64,000 nucleotides of DNA, taken from NCBI RefSeq assembly GCF_963675395.1, contig NZ_OY776222.1, forward strand, positions 124,001 to 188,000. Direction: 5' to 3'. Source of the stretch: an uncultured Vibrio sp. Its GTDB lineage: Bacteria; Pseudomonadota; Gammaproteobacteria; Enterobacterales; Vibrionaceae. Positions 46,656 through 56,321 of this stretch are shown here, piece after piece. Position numbers and translations under genes: made by a program. The number at the start of each line of letters is the position of its first letter. Position 1 is the stretch's first letter. Below the pieces are notes generated by a model. That model searched no databases. It worked only from the letters and a program-made list of their open reading frames with translations, and was not told where the DNA came from.

Positions 46656-47051
46656 ATGAGCCGTCACTTTAACTTAGAAGATGCCAGCCAGGTATTGGTT
46701 GGCGCTTTTGCTCTTGCAGTACCGATTTCTTTTTCCGAAGAAGCATGGCGCATGGGGGAGAGCTTGCCAATGGCAAACCTGCTCATGTTGTTAAGCCTGT
46801 CAGTCATCTTCCTAAGTTTCTTCGCGTATCAGAGTGTGTTTCAGAGCCGGATTCGACACCGCGTCTCTATCTTTATTTTCCGCGTGATCATCGCGTATTC
46901 CATCGCCGCTATTGTTGTTGCACTTGTACTGCTTTGCCTCGATAAACTTCCAATACTGACAGACCCGTTAGTCGCGCTGAAACGTATTATCGTCATCACT
47001 ATGCCTGCCTCGATGGGCGCGATCGTGGTCGACAGTTTTGACAAAGAGTAA
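46656..47051 (+). CDS. DUF2391 / TIGR02587-type integral membrane protein
   Basis: A 131-residue protein with about four membrane helices (about 12-30, 37-57, 68-90 and 104-124). Its opening, EDASQVLVGAFALAVPISFSEEAW, is characteristic of the DUF2391 family, whose function is unknown. The longer upstream in-frame extension runs antiparallel to TPR-gene codons and is dropped. It follows the TPR gene by 13 bases, so the two probably work together at the inner membrane. Confidence 0.78.
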   Translation: MSRHFNLEDASQVLVGAFALAVPISFSEEAWRMGESLPMANLLMLLSLSVIFLSFFAYQSVFQSRIRHRVSIFIFRVIIAYSIAAIVVALVLLCLDKLPILTDPLVALKRIIVITMPASMGAIVVDSFDKE

Positions 47052-47058
47052 AACTGTT

Positions 47059-47490
47059 CTACTCATCCTGCGTCAGGTTTGATCCCGAATGGTCCTTGCC
47101 CAGCACATCTTCTGGGTTGCGCAAAGCACACGTTTCAAGCGACAAACAACCACAGCCAATACATCCACCCAAATCATTTTGTAGCGCTTTCAACTGCTGA
47201 ATTTTTTGCTCAAGTTGCTCATGCCATTGGCTCGCCATACTTTCCCATTGTGCTTTATTAGGCGCTTGATGCTTGGGCAAGTTATCCAGCGCTTGCTTTA
47301 CCTCCTCTAAAGAGAGTCCAACCTGTTGTGCAGCTTTAATTACAGCAACACGACGTAACACACTTCGATGGTAACGGCGTTGATTTCCCTGATTGCGCCA
47401 GCTCGAAATCAGTCCTTTTTGCTCATAAAAATGCAGTGCTGAAACCCTCACTCCCGATCGTTTTGCCACTTCACCTACGCTGATGTCCAT
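47059..47490 (-). CDS. soxR: SoxR redox-sensing regulator
   Basis: A 143-residue MerR-family activator that senses redox-cycling compounds through a [2Fe-2S] cluster. The N-terminal MerR helix-turn-helix (SVGEVAKRSGVRVSALHFYEQKGL) is complete, and the cluster ligands CIGCGCLSLETC (C-x2-C-x-C-x5-C, about residues 110-121) are intact. A SoxR-type promoter lies just upstream (47524-47554) and points away from soxR. It is convergent with the DUF2391 gene with only 7 bases between them. Confidence 0.95.
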   Translation of the reverse strand: MDISVGEVAKRSGVRVSALHFYEQKGLISSWRNQGNQRRYHRSVLRRVAVIKAAQQVGLSLEEVKQALDNLPKHQAPNKAQWESMASQWHEQLEQKIQQLKALQNDLGGCIGCGCLSLETCALRNPEDVLGKDHSGSNLTQDE

Positions 47491-47523
47491 CCCTAACTCC
47501 CTTCGTATCGAATGGAAAAACCC

Positions 47524-47554
47524 TTTACCTCAAGCTTACTTTAGGTTTTAGAGT
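47524..47554 (+). promoter_or_regulatory. SoxR-type promoter (box plus -35/-10 with 19-bp spacer)
   Basis: The 18-mer CCTCAAGCTTACTTTAGG (47528-47545) matches the E. coli soxS SoxR site at 15 of 18 positions. It lies between TTTACC (-35, 47524-47529) and TAGAGT (-10, 47549-47554), which are 19 bases apart, the over-long spacing that MerR-family activators correct. It reads to the right, towards the short ORF at 47584. Confidence 0.75.
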
Positions 47555-47583
47555 AAAACCATACGAATTATTGAGGCAAGAAT

Positions 47584-47649
47584 ATGAACAATAAAACTCA
47601 CCCTATTTGGCCGGAAGGTTCTTCGACAGTATCTCGTCAGGACTATTGA
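47584..47649 (+). pseudogene. Truncated SoxR-target ORF (21 codons)
   Basis: ATG 47584, preceded by GAGG at 7 bases, opens a frame of only 21 codons (MNNKTHPIWPEGSSTVSRQD...) that stops at TGA 47647-47649. It stands 30 bp after the SoxR-type -10 box and 60 bp before a strong terminator. The whole unit has the control parts of a gene but almost no coding sequence, so it looks like a target gene lost by deletion or frameshift. A genuine short peptide cannot be excluded. I do not recognise the peptide. Confidence 0.4.
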
Positions 47650-47708
47650 TGATGGCCCTGCATTGGGTCAGGATGACATATACTCAACTGAAATTCATAA
47701 AGAAATAA

Positions 47709-47741
47709 AAAAGGATGACGACCAAAGCTGTCATCCTTTTT
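47709..47741. terminator. Bidirectional intrinsic terminator
   Basis: Stem AAAAGGATGAC / GTCATCCTTTT with a 10-base loop and T run; closes the SoxR-driven unit from the left and the porin gene from the right. Confidence 0.9.
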
Positions 47742-47768
47742 GTTGTTAGAGCTTAAACTCGCACAATC

Positions 47769-49680
<1,912 letters not shown>

Positions 49681-49822
49681 AAGGCGGTGGTATGCATAAC
49701 GTTATCCGGAAAATGACATGGAAGACGAATAGGCGGTAAACCCGCCAAACTCCAATGCAGTTCGTGACCTAATAACAGGTTTATCTGGAAACTGCGGTTT
49801 CCTTACGTCAGCAGGAGGCTTT
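49681..49822 (+). promoter_or_regulatory. Structured 5' leader of fusA2, possible switch
   Basis: The 140 bases before fusA2 can fold strongly: GGCGG/CCGCC (49732-49746); GCAGTT (49757-49762) with AACTGC (49790-49795) enclosing ACCT/AGGT (49767-49780). A competing hairpin, GGAAAC (49787-49792) with GTTTCC (49797-49802), uses part of the same AACTGC arm and sits 12 bases before the AGGAGG ribosome site. Mutually exclusive stems next to a ribosome site are the mark of translation control; I know of no matching riboswitch class. Confidence 0.45.
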
Positions 49823-51847
49823 ATGCCTATCAATAACATCCGCAACATCGCTTTTGTTGGTCAGACTGGAACCGGCAAAACGACCCTCGTCGAAAAGCTG
49901 CTCTTCACATGTGAAGCAACCCACCAACTAGGAAGCGTAGAAAAAGGCGATACGGTTACCGACTTCGACCCGCAATCTATTCAATATCAACACAGTATCG
50001 AAGCAACCCCTGTCGCGTTACGCTGGAACAACCACCGACTGAATATTATTGATACTCCGGGGCAGAGTGAATTACTTGGCAGAACGCTCAGCGTTTTTCC
50101 AGCCGTTGAAACTTCTGCACTTATTGTCGACCCACAAACGCCACTCAACCAAACCTCTGATCGCTTGTTTACCTTTGCTCAAGAGCAACAAAAATGTCAG
50201 ATGATCATCATTAACAAACTCGACAACCAAGGTAACCAGTTACAGATATTGATGGACAACATCGTTGAGCATTTTGGCGATAAATGTTTACCGATCAATC
50301 TACCCTCTGTCGATGGTCAGTCCGTTATCGACTGTTACTTCGAGCCTGAGTTGGAACGTGAAACTCAGTTGGTAAGAGTGACTGAAGCACATGAAACCTT
50401 GATCGACCAAGTCATCGAAGTTGATGAAGAGTTAATGGAGCTGTATCTGGAGCAAGGTTCGGAGCTCACTGCTGAACAGCTGCATGATCCTTTTGAAGAA
50501 GCACTGAGAACCGGTCACGTGATTCCAATCTGCTTTGTCTCCGCACAGACCGGAGCGGGTATCGACTTGCTGCTTCGGACTTTAGCTGAAATCATGCCGA
50601 TGCCAAATGAGGGTAACCCGCCACTGCTGGAGAAAAACGGCAAGAAAATCAGGGTCAATTGCGAATCCCTTGAACATACTGTGGCGCACGTTTATAAGGT
50701 CAGCGTCGACCCTTATATGGGAAAACTTGCTTACCTCCGGGTTTACCAGGGCGAGATCAATGCTGGCAGTCAGCTTTACATCGGTGAGAGTAATAAGGCG
50801 TTCAAGGTTGGACACTTATACCAGCTGCAAGGTAAAGAGCGGACGGAAATTCCCCGTGCGATTGCTGGTGACTTCTGTGTCTTAGCCAAAGTGGATGATC
50901 TTGAGTTCGACTCGATAGTCCATGATTCTCATGATGAAGACGGCGTTGAGCTAAAAACGCTCAATTTCCCAGACTCCATGTACTCGCTGTGCTTAAAACC
51001 ACTAAAACGCGGAGACGAGCAAAAACTGGGCGACGTACTCAACAAAATCGCCAGTGAAGATCCTTCATTACGTATCGAACATCGTGCAAGAACCAACGAA
51101 ACCATCATCAGTGGGCAAGGCGAATTCCATCTTAAAGTTGCTTTGGAGAAAATGGCCAACGTATACAAACTAGATGTCGAGACATGCCAACCAAGTGTCG
51201 AATACTTTGAGACCATAACCAAGCCTGCCGAAGGTCATTATAGACACAAGAAACAGAGTGGAGGTGCAGGCCAATTCGGTGAAGTTCAACTAAGAGTTCG
51301 TCCTTTGGAGCGTGGGGCAGGGTTCAAATTCATCAATAAAGTGGTTGGTGGCGCGATTCCTACCTCCCTTATTCCTGCCGTCGAGAAAGGAATATTACAA
51401 GCACTGGAAGAAGGCGCCATCTCTGGTAACCCGATCAAAGATCTTGAAGTGACCGTCTATGATGGAAAATATCATTCGGTTGACTCAAAAGAGATAGCCT
51501 TTGTCATTGCAGGTAAAAAGGCGTTCTTGGATGCGGTTAATAACGCCGATCCAATTGTTCTTGAGCCTATCATTCAGATGGAATTACACATTCCGACCAT
51601 TAATGTGGGAGATGTATCAGGCGATTTATCTGGTAACCGAGGACTAATTGAAGGTACTGAGCCGGTGAATAATAACTTCACCCTGATCAGAGCTAAGTCT
51701 CCAGTAAATGAGCTGCAAGATTACGCTCGTAGACTGCGTGCGATTACTGGCGGTGAAGGCAGTTTCAGCATGACGTTAAGTCATTATGAACCAGCACCAC
51801 CAGCCGTTCAGCAACAAGTATGTCAGAGCAGTACCCAACAGAATTAA
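49823..51847 (+). CDS. fusA2: Elongation factor G paralogue (EF-G2)
   Basis: A 674-residue translational GTPase of the second EF-G type, shorter than the main EF-G. G motifs: P-loop GQTGTGKTT (Lys19), DTPGQSE (G3), NKLD (G4); domains II-V follow, with the domain IV word GGAGQFGEVQLRVRPLERGAGF. Such paralogues are thought to act in ribosome recycling or under stress, with no fixed role known in Vibrio. AGGAGG lies just before ATG 49823. It is a single-gene unit behind an unusual structured leader and ends at a terminator. Confidence 0.92.
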   Translation: MPINNIRNIAFVGQTGTGKTTLVEKLLFTCEATHQLGSVEKGDTVTDFDPQSIQYQHSIEATPVALRWNNHRLNIIDTPGQSELLGRTLSVFPAVETSALIVDPQTPLNQTSDRLFTFAQEQQKCQMIIINKLDNQGNQLQILMDNIVEHFGDKCLPINLPSVDGQSVIDCYFEPELERETQLVRVTEAHETLIDQVIEVDEELMELYLEQGSELTAEQLHDPFEEALRTGHVIPICFVSAQTGAGIDLLLRTLAEIMPMPNEGNPPLLEKNGKKIRVNCESLEHTVAHVYKVSVDPYMGKLAYLRVYQGEINAGSQLYIGESNKAFKVGHLYQLQGKERTEIPRAIAGDFCVLAKVDDLEFDSIVHDSHDEDGVELKTLNFPDSMYSLCLKPLKRGDEQKLGDVLNKIASEDPSLRIEHRARTNETIISGQGEFHLKVALEKMANVYKLDVETCQPSVEYFETITKPAEGHYRHKKQSGGAGQFGEVQLRVRPLERGAGFKFINKVVGGAIPTSLIPAVEKGILQALEEGAISGNPIKDLEVTVYDGKYHSVDSKEIAFVIAGKKAFLDAVNNADPIVLEPIIQMELHIPTINVGDVSGDLSGNRGLIEGTEPVNNNFTLIRAKSPVNELQDYARRLRAITGGEGSFSMTLSHYEPAPPAVQQQVCQSSTQQN

Positions 51848-51874
51848 ATAATGAATAAAGCTCCGTAAATTGAA

Positions 51875-51899
51875 GCGCCCTCATGTTGAGGGCGCATTC
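51875..51899. terminator. Intrinsic terminator
   Basis: Perfect 8-bp stem GCGCCCTC / GAGGGCGC with a 5-base loop, followed by a T-rich run, after fusA2 and facing the convergent small gene. Confidence 0.85.
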
Positions 51900-51918
51900 T
51901 TTCTATTTGTATTCGGAG

Positions 51919-52113
51919 CTATTTATCTAGCGACAATCCAATTTGACTGATTTTACTTTCAAACTCTTCGATACTTTCCGCTTTGTAGGTCGGTGAACCG
52001 TTAAAGTAGCGTGGTTTCTCTGGCAACATCGCATTTTTCAGTTCTTGTTCCTGATCCATGTTGTCATGATAAACCGTTACACGATGTGGAATATCCTGCT
52101 TCATTACAGCCAT
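51919..52113 (-). CDS. Small hypothetical protein
   Basis: A 64-residue soluble, acidic-to-neutral protein that I do not recognise. It begins MAVMKQDIPHRVTVYHDN and ends EEFESKISQIGLSLDK, with no cysteine, signal peptide or membrane helix. AAGGAGA lies 6 bases before ATG 52113, a strong ribosome site that supports a real gene. It stands alone between fusA2 and the NqrM-like operon. Confidence 0.65.
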   Translation of the reverse strand: MAVMKQDIPHRVTVYHDNMDQEQELKNAMLPEKPRYFNGSPTYKAESIEEFESKISQIGLSLDK

Positions 52114-52310
52114 ATTGGTTCTCCTTTAGTAGCACGAATTTTAAGCGTAGACCTAAATCCAGAGACCAACAAAACCCTCGAGCAAAATATAGACACCCTC
52201 GGCAGATTTTAATGCAACAAGTTGTGCATGATTTCACATTCTTCATTGCAATGGCACAAGAAAATAACTAGACAGGTCTAGGCTAGCTTTACCCGATGAG
52301 AACAGTGATA

Positions 52311-52520
52311 TCAATGCTCCGATGACGACTGAGGCTCTGAAATTTGATACAACTGACGCTGAGACTCAGAACATGTGGTTTCACAGTTACACACTTTATC
52401 AACACCAACATTGTTCAGGCCACCACAGCTACCTTGAATTCGTTTGTTGTGAAAAATAACGCCAAGTGACATCAACAAAATAATCGCGAGAAAGCCAACA
52501 AAGGTAAATAACCAAACCAT
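52311..52520 (-). CDS. NqrM-like (DUF539) small membrane protein
   Basis: A 69-residue protein with one N-terminal membrane helix (LFTFVGFLAIILLMSLGVIF) and the four-cysteine tail GSCGGLNNVGVDKVCNCETTC that defines the NqrM family. NqrM helps insert iron into the Na+-pumping NADH:quinone reductase and normally sits after nqrF-apbE. Here it is instead the third gene after a DUF134 regulator and a FeMo-Co-domain protein, so it is probably a paralogue for another iron-sulfur step. ATG 52520 follows the previous stop by one base. Confidence 0.85.
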   Translation of the reverse strand: MVWLFTFVGFLAIILLMSLGVIFHNKRIQGSCGGLNNVGVDKVCNCETTCSESQRQLYQISEPQSSSEH

Positions 52521-52521
52521 A

Positions 52522-53022
52522 CTAACCAACCTTGTTATTCGAAGCCCTTAAACTAAGTATAGCGGGGCTGGACTTTGCTGCGAATATCGCACTTGTCTGC
52601 TTTGGGCGAGTTAATAGTGACGATTTTGATTTTTTACCACCACAACCACATGAGCCGCACCCGCCCTTTGTGTTGTGATTGACTGAAGGTCGACCCTGAG
52701 ACGCCTCAGTCAGCGGTGTTCTGGCCACGCCCAAAACATCTTCTAATGAACTGCGAGTAGATAACCGAAATACCTGTTTACCATTGCGCAGTAATTTTTC
52801 TAGCGCTCGCTCACCAATATTACGAACCAGCACCACATCAACGTTGTACTGATTTAATGACTGGATCATCTGAGATTTTGCTTTACAGCCAGATTGGGGC
52901 ATCGCGGCAATGTTCGCTAAATTGTGCAACATGCCCTCTTCATCGGAATAAATCGCAATATGGGGTGCCTTGACGAAGTGGTTGGCCACTCGCTCACCAT
53001 CATTAGGAACAGCATAAATCAT
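52522..53022 (-). CDS. FeMo-cofactor-biosynthesis-domain protein (NifX/NafY-like) with Cys-rich tail
   Basis: A 166-residue protein. Residues 1-105 form the dinitrogenase iron-molybdenum cofactor domain (IYAVPNDGERVANHFVKAPHIAIY and CKAKSQMIQSLNQYNVDVVLVRNIGERALEKL). After about residue 120 comes GGCGSCGCGGKK, a dense cysteine cluster that could hold a metal. In non-nitrogen-fixers such proteins are suspected carriers of iron-sulfur or molybdenum species; the function here is unknown. It overlaps the DUF134 gene by 4 bases (ATGA) and touches the NqrM-like gene, so the three form one unit. Confidence 0.87.
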   Translation of the reverse strand: MIYAVPNDGERVANHFVKAPHIAIYSDEEGMLHNLANIAAMPQSGCKAKSQMIQSLNQYNVDVVLVRNIGERALEKLLRNGKQVFRLSTRSSLEDVLGVARTPLTEASQGRPSVNHNTKGGCGSCGCGGKKSKSSLLTRPKQTSAIFAAKSSPAILSLRASNNKVG

Positions 53023-53309
53023 AAGTTTGACTCCTCATTAGGAAAAACCAGTGCATGACCTTCAACTAAACTTTTTGCGACTTTAAATCGTGCGGTTTTA
53101 ACCGTGTTGCCAAAAGTTTGTCTCGATATGCCCATTTGATCTGCGGCTTGCTGCTGGCTTAACCCTTTCAAATCAGCGAGACGCAGTGCTTCGAGCTCTT
53201 CGGGGAGTATGTTAACTTTTTCCAATTGTTGAAAAGGCACACCATTAGGTTTGAAACAATGATGGGCTGCGCGCCCACATATTTTCCGTTCTATTTTTGG
53301 TCTAGCCAT
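53019..53309 (-). CDS. DUF134-family helix-turn-helix protein
   Basis: A 96-residue DUF134 (PF02001) protein with the family opening ARPKIERKICGRAAHHCFKPNG (Cys residues probably metal-linked) and a sigma-4-like helix-turn-helix, EELEALRLADLKGLSQQQAADQMGISRQTFGNTVK. It is a likely DNA-binding regulator and the first gene of the operon with the FeMo-Co-domain and NqrM-like genes. Two identical palindromes about 85-120 bp upstream are its probable sites. ATG 53309 has GAGGA 6 bases upstream; ATG 53312 is the alternative. Confidence 0.88.
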   Translation of the reverse strand: MARPKIERKICGRAAHHCFKPNGVPFQQLEKVNILPEELEALRLADLKGLSQQQAADQMGISRQTFGNTVKTARFKVAKSLVEGHALVFPNEESNL

Positions 53310-53335
53310 CATTATTCCTCTTAATACTCAACACA

Positions 53336-53362
53336 CTCCAAGAACTCCAAGAACTCCAAGAA
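53336..53362. repeat. Perfect 9-bp tandem repeat, three copies
   Basis: CTCCAAGAA occurs three times in a row (53336-53344, 53345-53353, 53354-53362) in the 5' leader region of the DUF134 operon. Confidence 0.95.
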
Positions 53363-53394
53363 ACAGGTTATTGCAATATACGTTACGCCCAACC

Positions 53395-53430
53395 TTGGCA
53401 TATGCCAACAATAATTTTTGGCATATGCCA
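53395..53430. promoter_or_regulatory. Twin perfect palindromes upstream of the DUF134 operon
   Basis: TTGGCATATGCCAA (53395-53408) and TGGCATATGCCA (53419-53430) share the same perfect 12-bp palindrome, with centres 23 bp apart, about two helical turns. They lie upstream of the DUF134 gene, the first gene of the leftward operon, and also upstream of the NlpE-like gene on the other side. They are strong candidates for an operator of a dimeric regulator, most simply the DUF134 protein itself. Confidence 0.65.
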
Positions 53431-53714
53431 TAAACATTAGTTTGCAAAAATCGTAGATTGCAAGAGATCAGAGAAACGGCTATTGAGGTAGAAGCGTCTA
53501 AATTAGTGGTGTTTTTTATACATGTGAAAAATAAACTCACAGTAAACTATCGAGAAACAGTCGCTTTACACTACTCTGATTGTTCTGACATTTTCCTACC
53601 AGAAACCGATTTTATTGACACGACGATATCATTCCTTTGCTTTATTATGACGTAAATTTCATAAGTGAAGCTAACATTAATGGCATACATAATCTTGTTT
53701 GGAAGAGGGATAAA
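53431..53714. other. Rest of the DUF134 / NlpE-like divergent gap
   Basis: With 53310-53430 this makes about 400 bases between divergent genes. This part is AT-rich and contains no gene; an in-frame upstream extension of the NlpE-like ORF (from 53637) lacks a ribosome site. Confidence 0.4.
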
Positions 53715-54245
53715 ATGAAAAAGACAATGTTGGCTGTAACAAGTGCGGTTATTATTCTTGCGGGCTGCCAAGACGAAAAACCAGCAGAGATGTCCGCAGT
53801 AGAAACACCTCAAGTGGAAGAGGTGCAAGTCGGAGAAACGACTGACGCCATGCCAGCCCCAGAAGAGCAAGTGGCAGAAGAACAAGGCATTTCATCAGAT
53901 ACATTTGTCGACAATGAACACAATGCAAGCAATGCTCTTGATTGGAATGGCACTTACCAAGGTACACTGCCATGTGCAGACTGTTCTGGCATTGATATCA
54001 GCATCACTCTGAATCAAGACGGTACATATGTACTTGAGCAAAGCTACCAAGGCAAAGAAGATGGTCAATTCAAGTCAGAAGGTCAATTCAGTTGGGATGA
54101 GAATGGCAGCACGGTAACACTCACCAACGAAGACGCACCCAATCAGTACTTTGTCGGCGAAAACATGCTAATGAAACTAGACATGAATGGTGAGAAAGTA
54201 TCAGGTGAACTTGCTTCTAACTACAACTTAATCAAGCAACAATAA
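53715..54245 (+). CDS. NlpE-like lipoprotein
   Basis: A 176-residue lipoprotein: signal with lipobox LAGC (SAVIILAGCQDEK), an acidic proline/glutamate-rich linker (about 20-70), then the NlpE N-terminal domain word WNGTYQGTLPCADCSGIDI with its CxxC pair and a small beta barrel. E. coli NlpE signals envelope or copper stress to the Cpx system; this protein lacks the second NlpE domain. ATG 53715 has GAGGGA 5 bases upstream. Ends at a strong terminator. Confidence 0.88.
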   Translation: MKKTMLAVTSAVIILAGCQDEKPAEMSAVETPQVEEVQVGETTDAMPAPEEQVAEEQGISSDTFVDNEHNASNALDWNGTYQGTLPCADCSGIDISITLNQDGTYVLEQSYQGKEDGQFKSEGQFSWDENGSTVTLTNEDAPNQYFVGENMLMKLDMNGEKVSGELASNYNLIKQQ

Positions 54246-54269
54246 GATCTACTTTCTTGATCAAGTTTC

Positions 54270-54299
54270 AAAGCCGAGCCGCCCCCGCTCGGCTTTTTC
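54270..54299. terminator. Intrinsic terminator
   Basis: Perfect 10-bp stem AAAGCCGAGC / GCTCGGCTTT with a 7-base C-rich loop and T run, after the NlpE-like gene. Confidence 0.94.
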
Positions 54300-54373
54300 A
54301 TTTATATTTGTATTCTGCGCGCTAAGACCTCTCATTAGCGTTAGGTGTTGCAGCCAGACAGCCATCGACTTTC

Positions 54374-55258
54374 TTACAAGCATTGCTGCTTTAACCAGTT
54401 AGTTAACTTTATAATCTCTGCTTGCTGAGCTCGACTCTTCTTATACACAAAGTAGAAACTGTAGCCCGTATCTAAGCCATGGGACGGTATATAAACCAGA
54501 TCTTGCGCTATATCACGCTCATTGAGCATAAAGTCGTTTGCGAATGCAATTCCTTGATCATAACGCGCAGCCTCTATCGCTAACAGCATATGGCTAAAAT
54601 GCTGCATATCCACACTAGCAGGCAGCGAGAACCCACCTGCAGCGCACCACTCAGACCAATCCTTTCCACGCTCACGATAGACGGAGTCGGTGGAAAGAAG
54701 TGGATACTGCCAAAAAGCTTCTGGCATCGGCTTCTCTTGCATCTCTTTCCATATTTTATGGCTACAAACGGGATACAAAATGTCTTGATACAGGTGAACG
54801 GAGACATAATTTCGCTTTGGTTTTTGCACTGTAATAAAACAGTCTCCGACACTGTCCGTCTGATCTGGATCGCTCGCCACCATGTTAAGTGTAAGCTCAA
54901 TTTCAGGATGTAAGCGCTTAAAATCGGACAAACGCGGTATCAGCCATTTCACCGCCAGCGAGCTATAAATCGCCAACCTAATACTGCCCTTTTCACCTTC
55001 GCGAACCTTCTGACTTGCCATCGAAATTGCGCTAATCGCAGGACTAATGTCGTCCAGGTATTGTGCACCTGTATCAGACAAAGAGAGCTTTCTACCCTGG
55101 CGAATGAACAACGATTCGCCTAGGTAATCCTCAAGTAAACGAATCTGATGACTCACGGCACTTTGCGTTACATTGAGCTCTTCCGCAGCAAGCGAAAAAC
55201 TCAAATTTCGCGCAACAGATTCGAAGCAGTGAACCGCTCTAAGAGGGGGCAATTTCAT
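54374..55258 (-). CDS. LysR-family regulator (GcvA-like)
   Basis: A 294-residue LysR-type regulator with the GcvA-subgroup opening PLRAVHCFESVARNLSFSLAAEELNVTQSAVSHQI and a typical effector domain. It is divergent from an EamA-family exporter with 92 bp between starts, so it probably controls that exporter; the effector is unknown. Confidence 0.9.
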   Translation of the reverse strand: MKLPPLRAVHCFESVARNLSFSLAAEELNVTQSAVSHQIRLLEDYLGESLFIRQGRKLSLSDTGAQYLDDISPAISAISMASQKVREGEKGSIRLAIYSSLAVKWLIPRLSDFKRLHPEIELTLNMVASDPDQTDSVGDCFITVQKPKRNYVSVHLYQDILYPVCSHKIWKEMQEKPMPEAFWQYPLLSTDSVYRERGKDWSEWCAAGGFSLPASVDMQHFSHMLLAIEAARYDQGIAFANDFMLNERDIAQDLVYIPSHGLDTGYSFYFVYKKSRAQQAEIIKLTNWLKQQCL

Positions 55259-55350
55259 TATCTAAAAATCTCATACTTAAACTAATAAATATCACTTCCC
55301 TTCATCCTATGTCATCACCTACTCTTGCGCAAAGAATGAGGAGATAAAAA

Positions 55351-56259
55351 GTGAAAGTTACATCTGTCGGAGCAGCCATGCTGCTATTAATTTTTGGAAA
55401 CCTAATTGCGGTTATCTCAGACGCTTTGATTAAAAGTGTCGGGAATGAGGTGCCAGTGTTTCAGTTCGTCTTATTTCGACAAGTTTCTGCTGTGCTTTTT
55501 CTGTTACCTTTTTGCTTGTTTAATCGACCAAGCCAATTTATGCAAGGGTTTAAGTGGCACGCGATTCGTGCCCATGTCTGGCTACTTGGCGCAATATTCA
55601 TGGTCTTTGCGATCTCATCTTTACCGCTGGCGACGGCGAATGCTATTTTCTACGCAGCCCCTCTGATGATGCTGCCAATCGCGGCATTCTTTTTCAAAGA
55701 GCAGCTTTCAAAACAATCGGTCGCCGCTGCGATAATGGGCTTCCTTGGCGTGTTAGTAATTATTCGTCCAGATCAGGTCGAGTGGGCGGCGATTTCAGCG
55801 TTTGTCGTCGCGGTGTGTATTGCAGTCAATAATTTATTGATTCGCAAAGTACCGAGAGAACAGTCCGTGATGCACACTTTGCTAATGACCAATCTAGCGG
55901 GCATACCAGTCGCGTTGTTATTGGTGTTTATCGAGGCGAAACCTTGGGATTGGAGCGCTTTCCCAATCGCGGCGGGTTCCAGCCTGTTCATCATGATCTA
56001 TGCAGCAACTTGTGTGCTCGCGTACCGCTCGATAGAGAGTAATAAGATTGCCAGCGCAGAATACAGTGGCTTGATTGGCGCAGCCGTGATTGGCTTTATT
56101 TGGTTTGACGAGGTACCTGATATTTTCATGGCCATCGGCACGGTTATGATACTGGTACCGTTGATTTGGCTGTCGAAGCGGGAACGTCGTATTCGAAAAC
56201 AACAGGCTCAAATGCAAGCCAACCAGGAGCTGGATCAACAACAAGCCCAGGTTACCTGA
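55351..56259 (+). CDS. EamA-family (DMT) transporter
   Basis: A 302-residue inner-membrane transporter with ten helices in two halves (FVLFRQVSAVLFLLPFCLF in the first, YAATCVLAYRSIESNKIASAEYSGLIGA in the second) and a Gln-rich cytoplasmic tail. GTG 55351 is the start, with GAGGAG 7 bases upstream. The substrate is unknown. Divergent from a GcvA-like LysR gene that is its probable regulator; a strong terminator follows. Confidence 0.9.
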   Translation: MKVTSVGAAMLLLIFGNLIAVISDALIKSVGNEVPVFQFVLFRQVSAVLFLLPFCLFNRPSQFMQGFKWHAIRAHVWLLGAIFMVFAISSLPLATANAIFYAAPLMMLPIAAFFFKEQLSKQSVAAAIMGFLGVLVIIRPDQVEWAAISAFVVAVCIAVNNLLIRKVPREQSVMHTLLMTNLAGIPVALLLVFIEAKPWDWSAFPIAAGSSLFIMIYAATCVLAYRSIESNKIASAEYSGLIGAAVIGFIWFDEVPDIFMAIGTVMILVPLIWLSKRERRIRKQQAQMQANQELDQQQAQVT

Positions 56260-56268
56260 CATTAAATT

Positions 56269-56305
56269 AAAACCCCCTTTGCCCAAAAGACAAAGGGGGT
56301 TTTGT
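56269..56305. terminator. Strong intrinsic terminator
   Basis: Perfect stem AAAACCCCCTTTG / CAAAGGGGGTTTT with a 9-base loop between convergent genes. Confidence 0.95.
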
Positions 56306-56321
56306 TTAATCTAAGAGCCAA

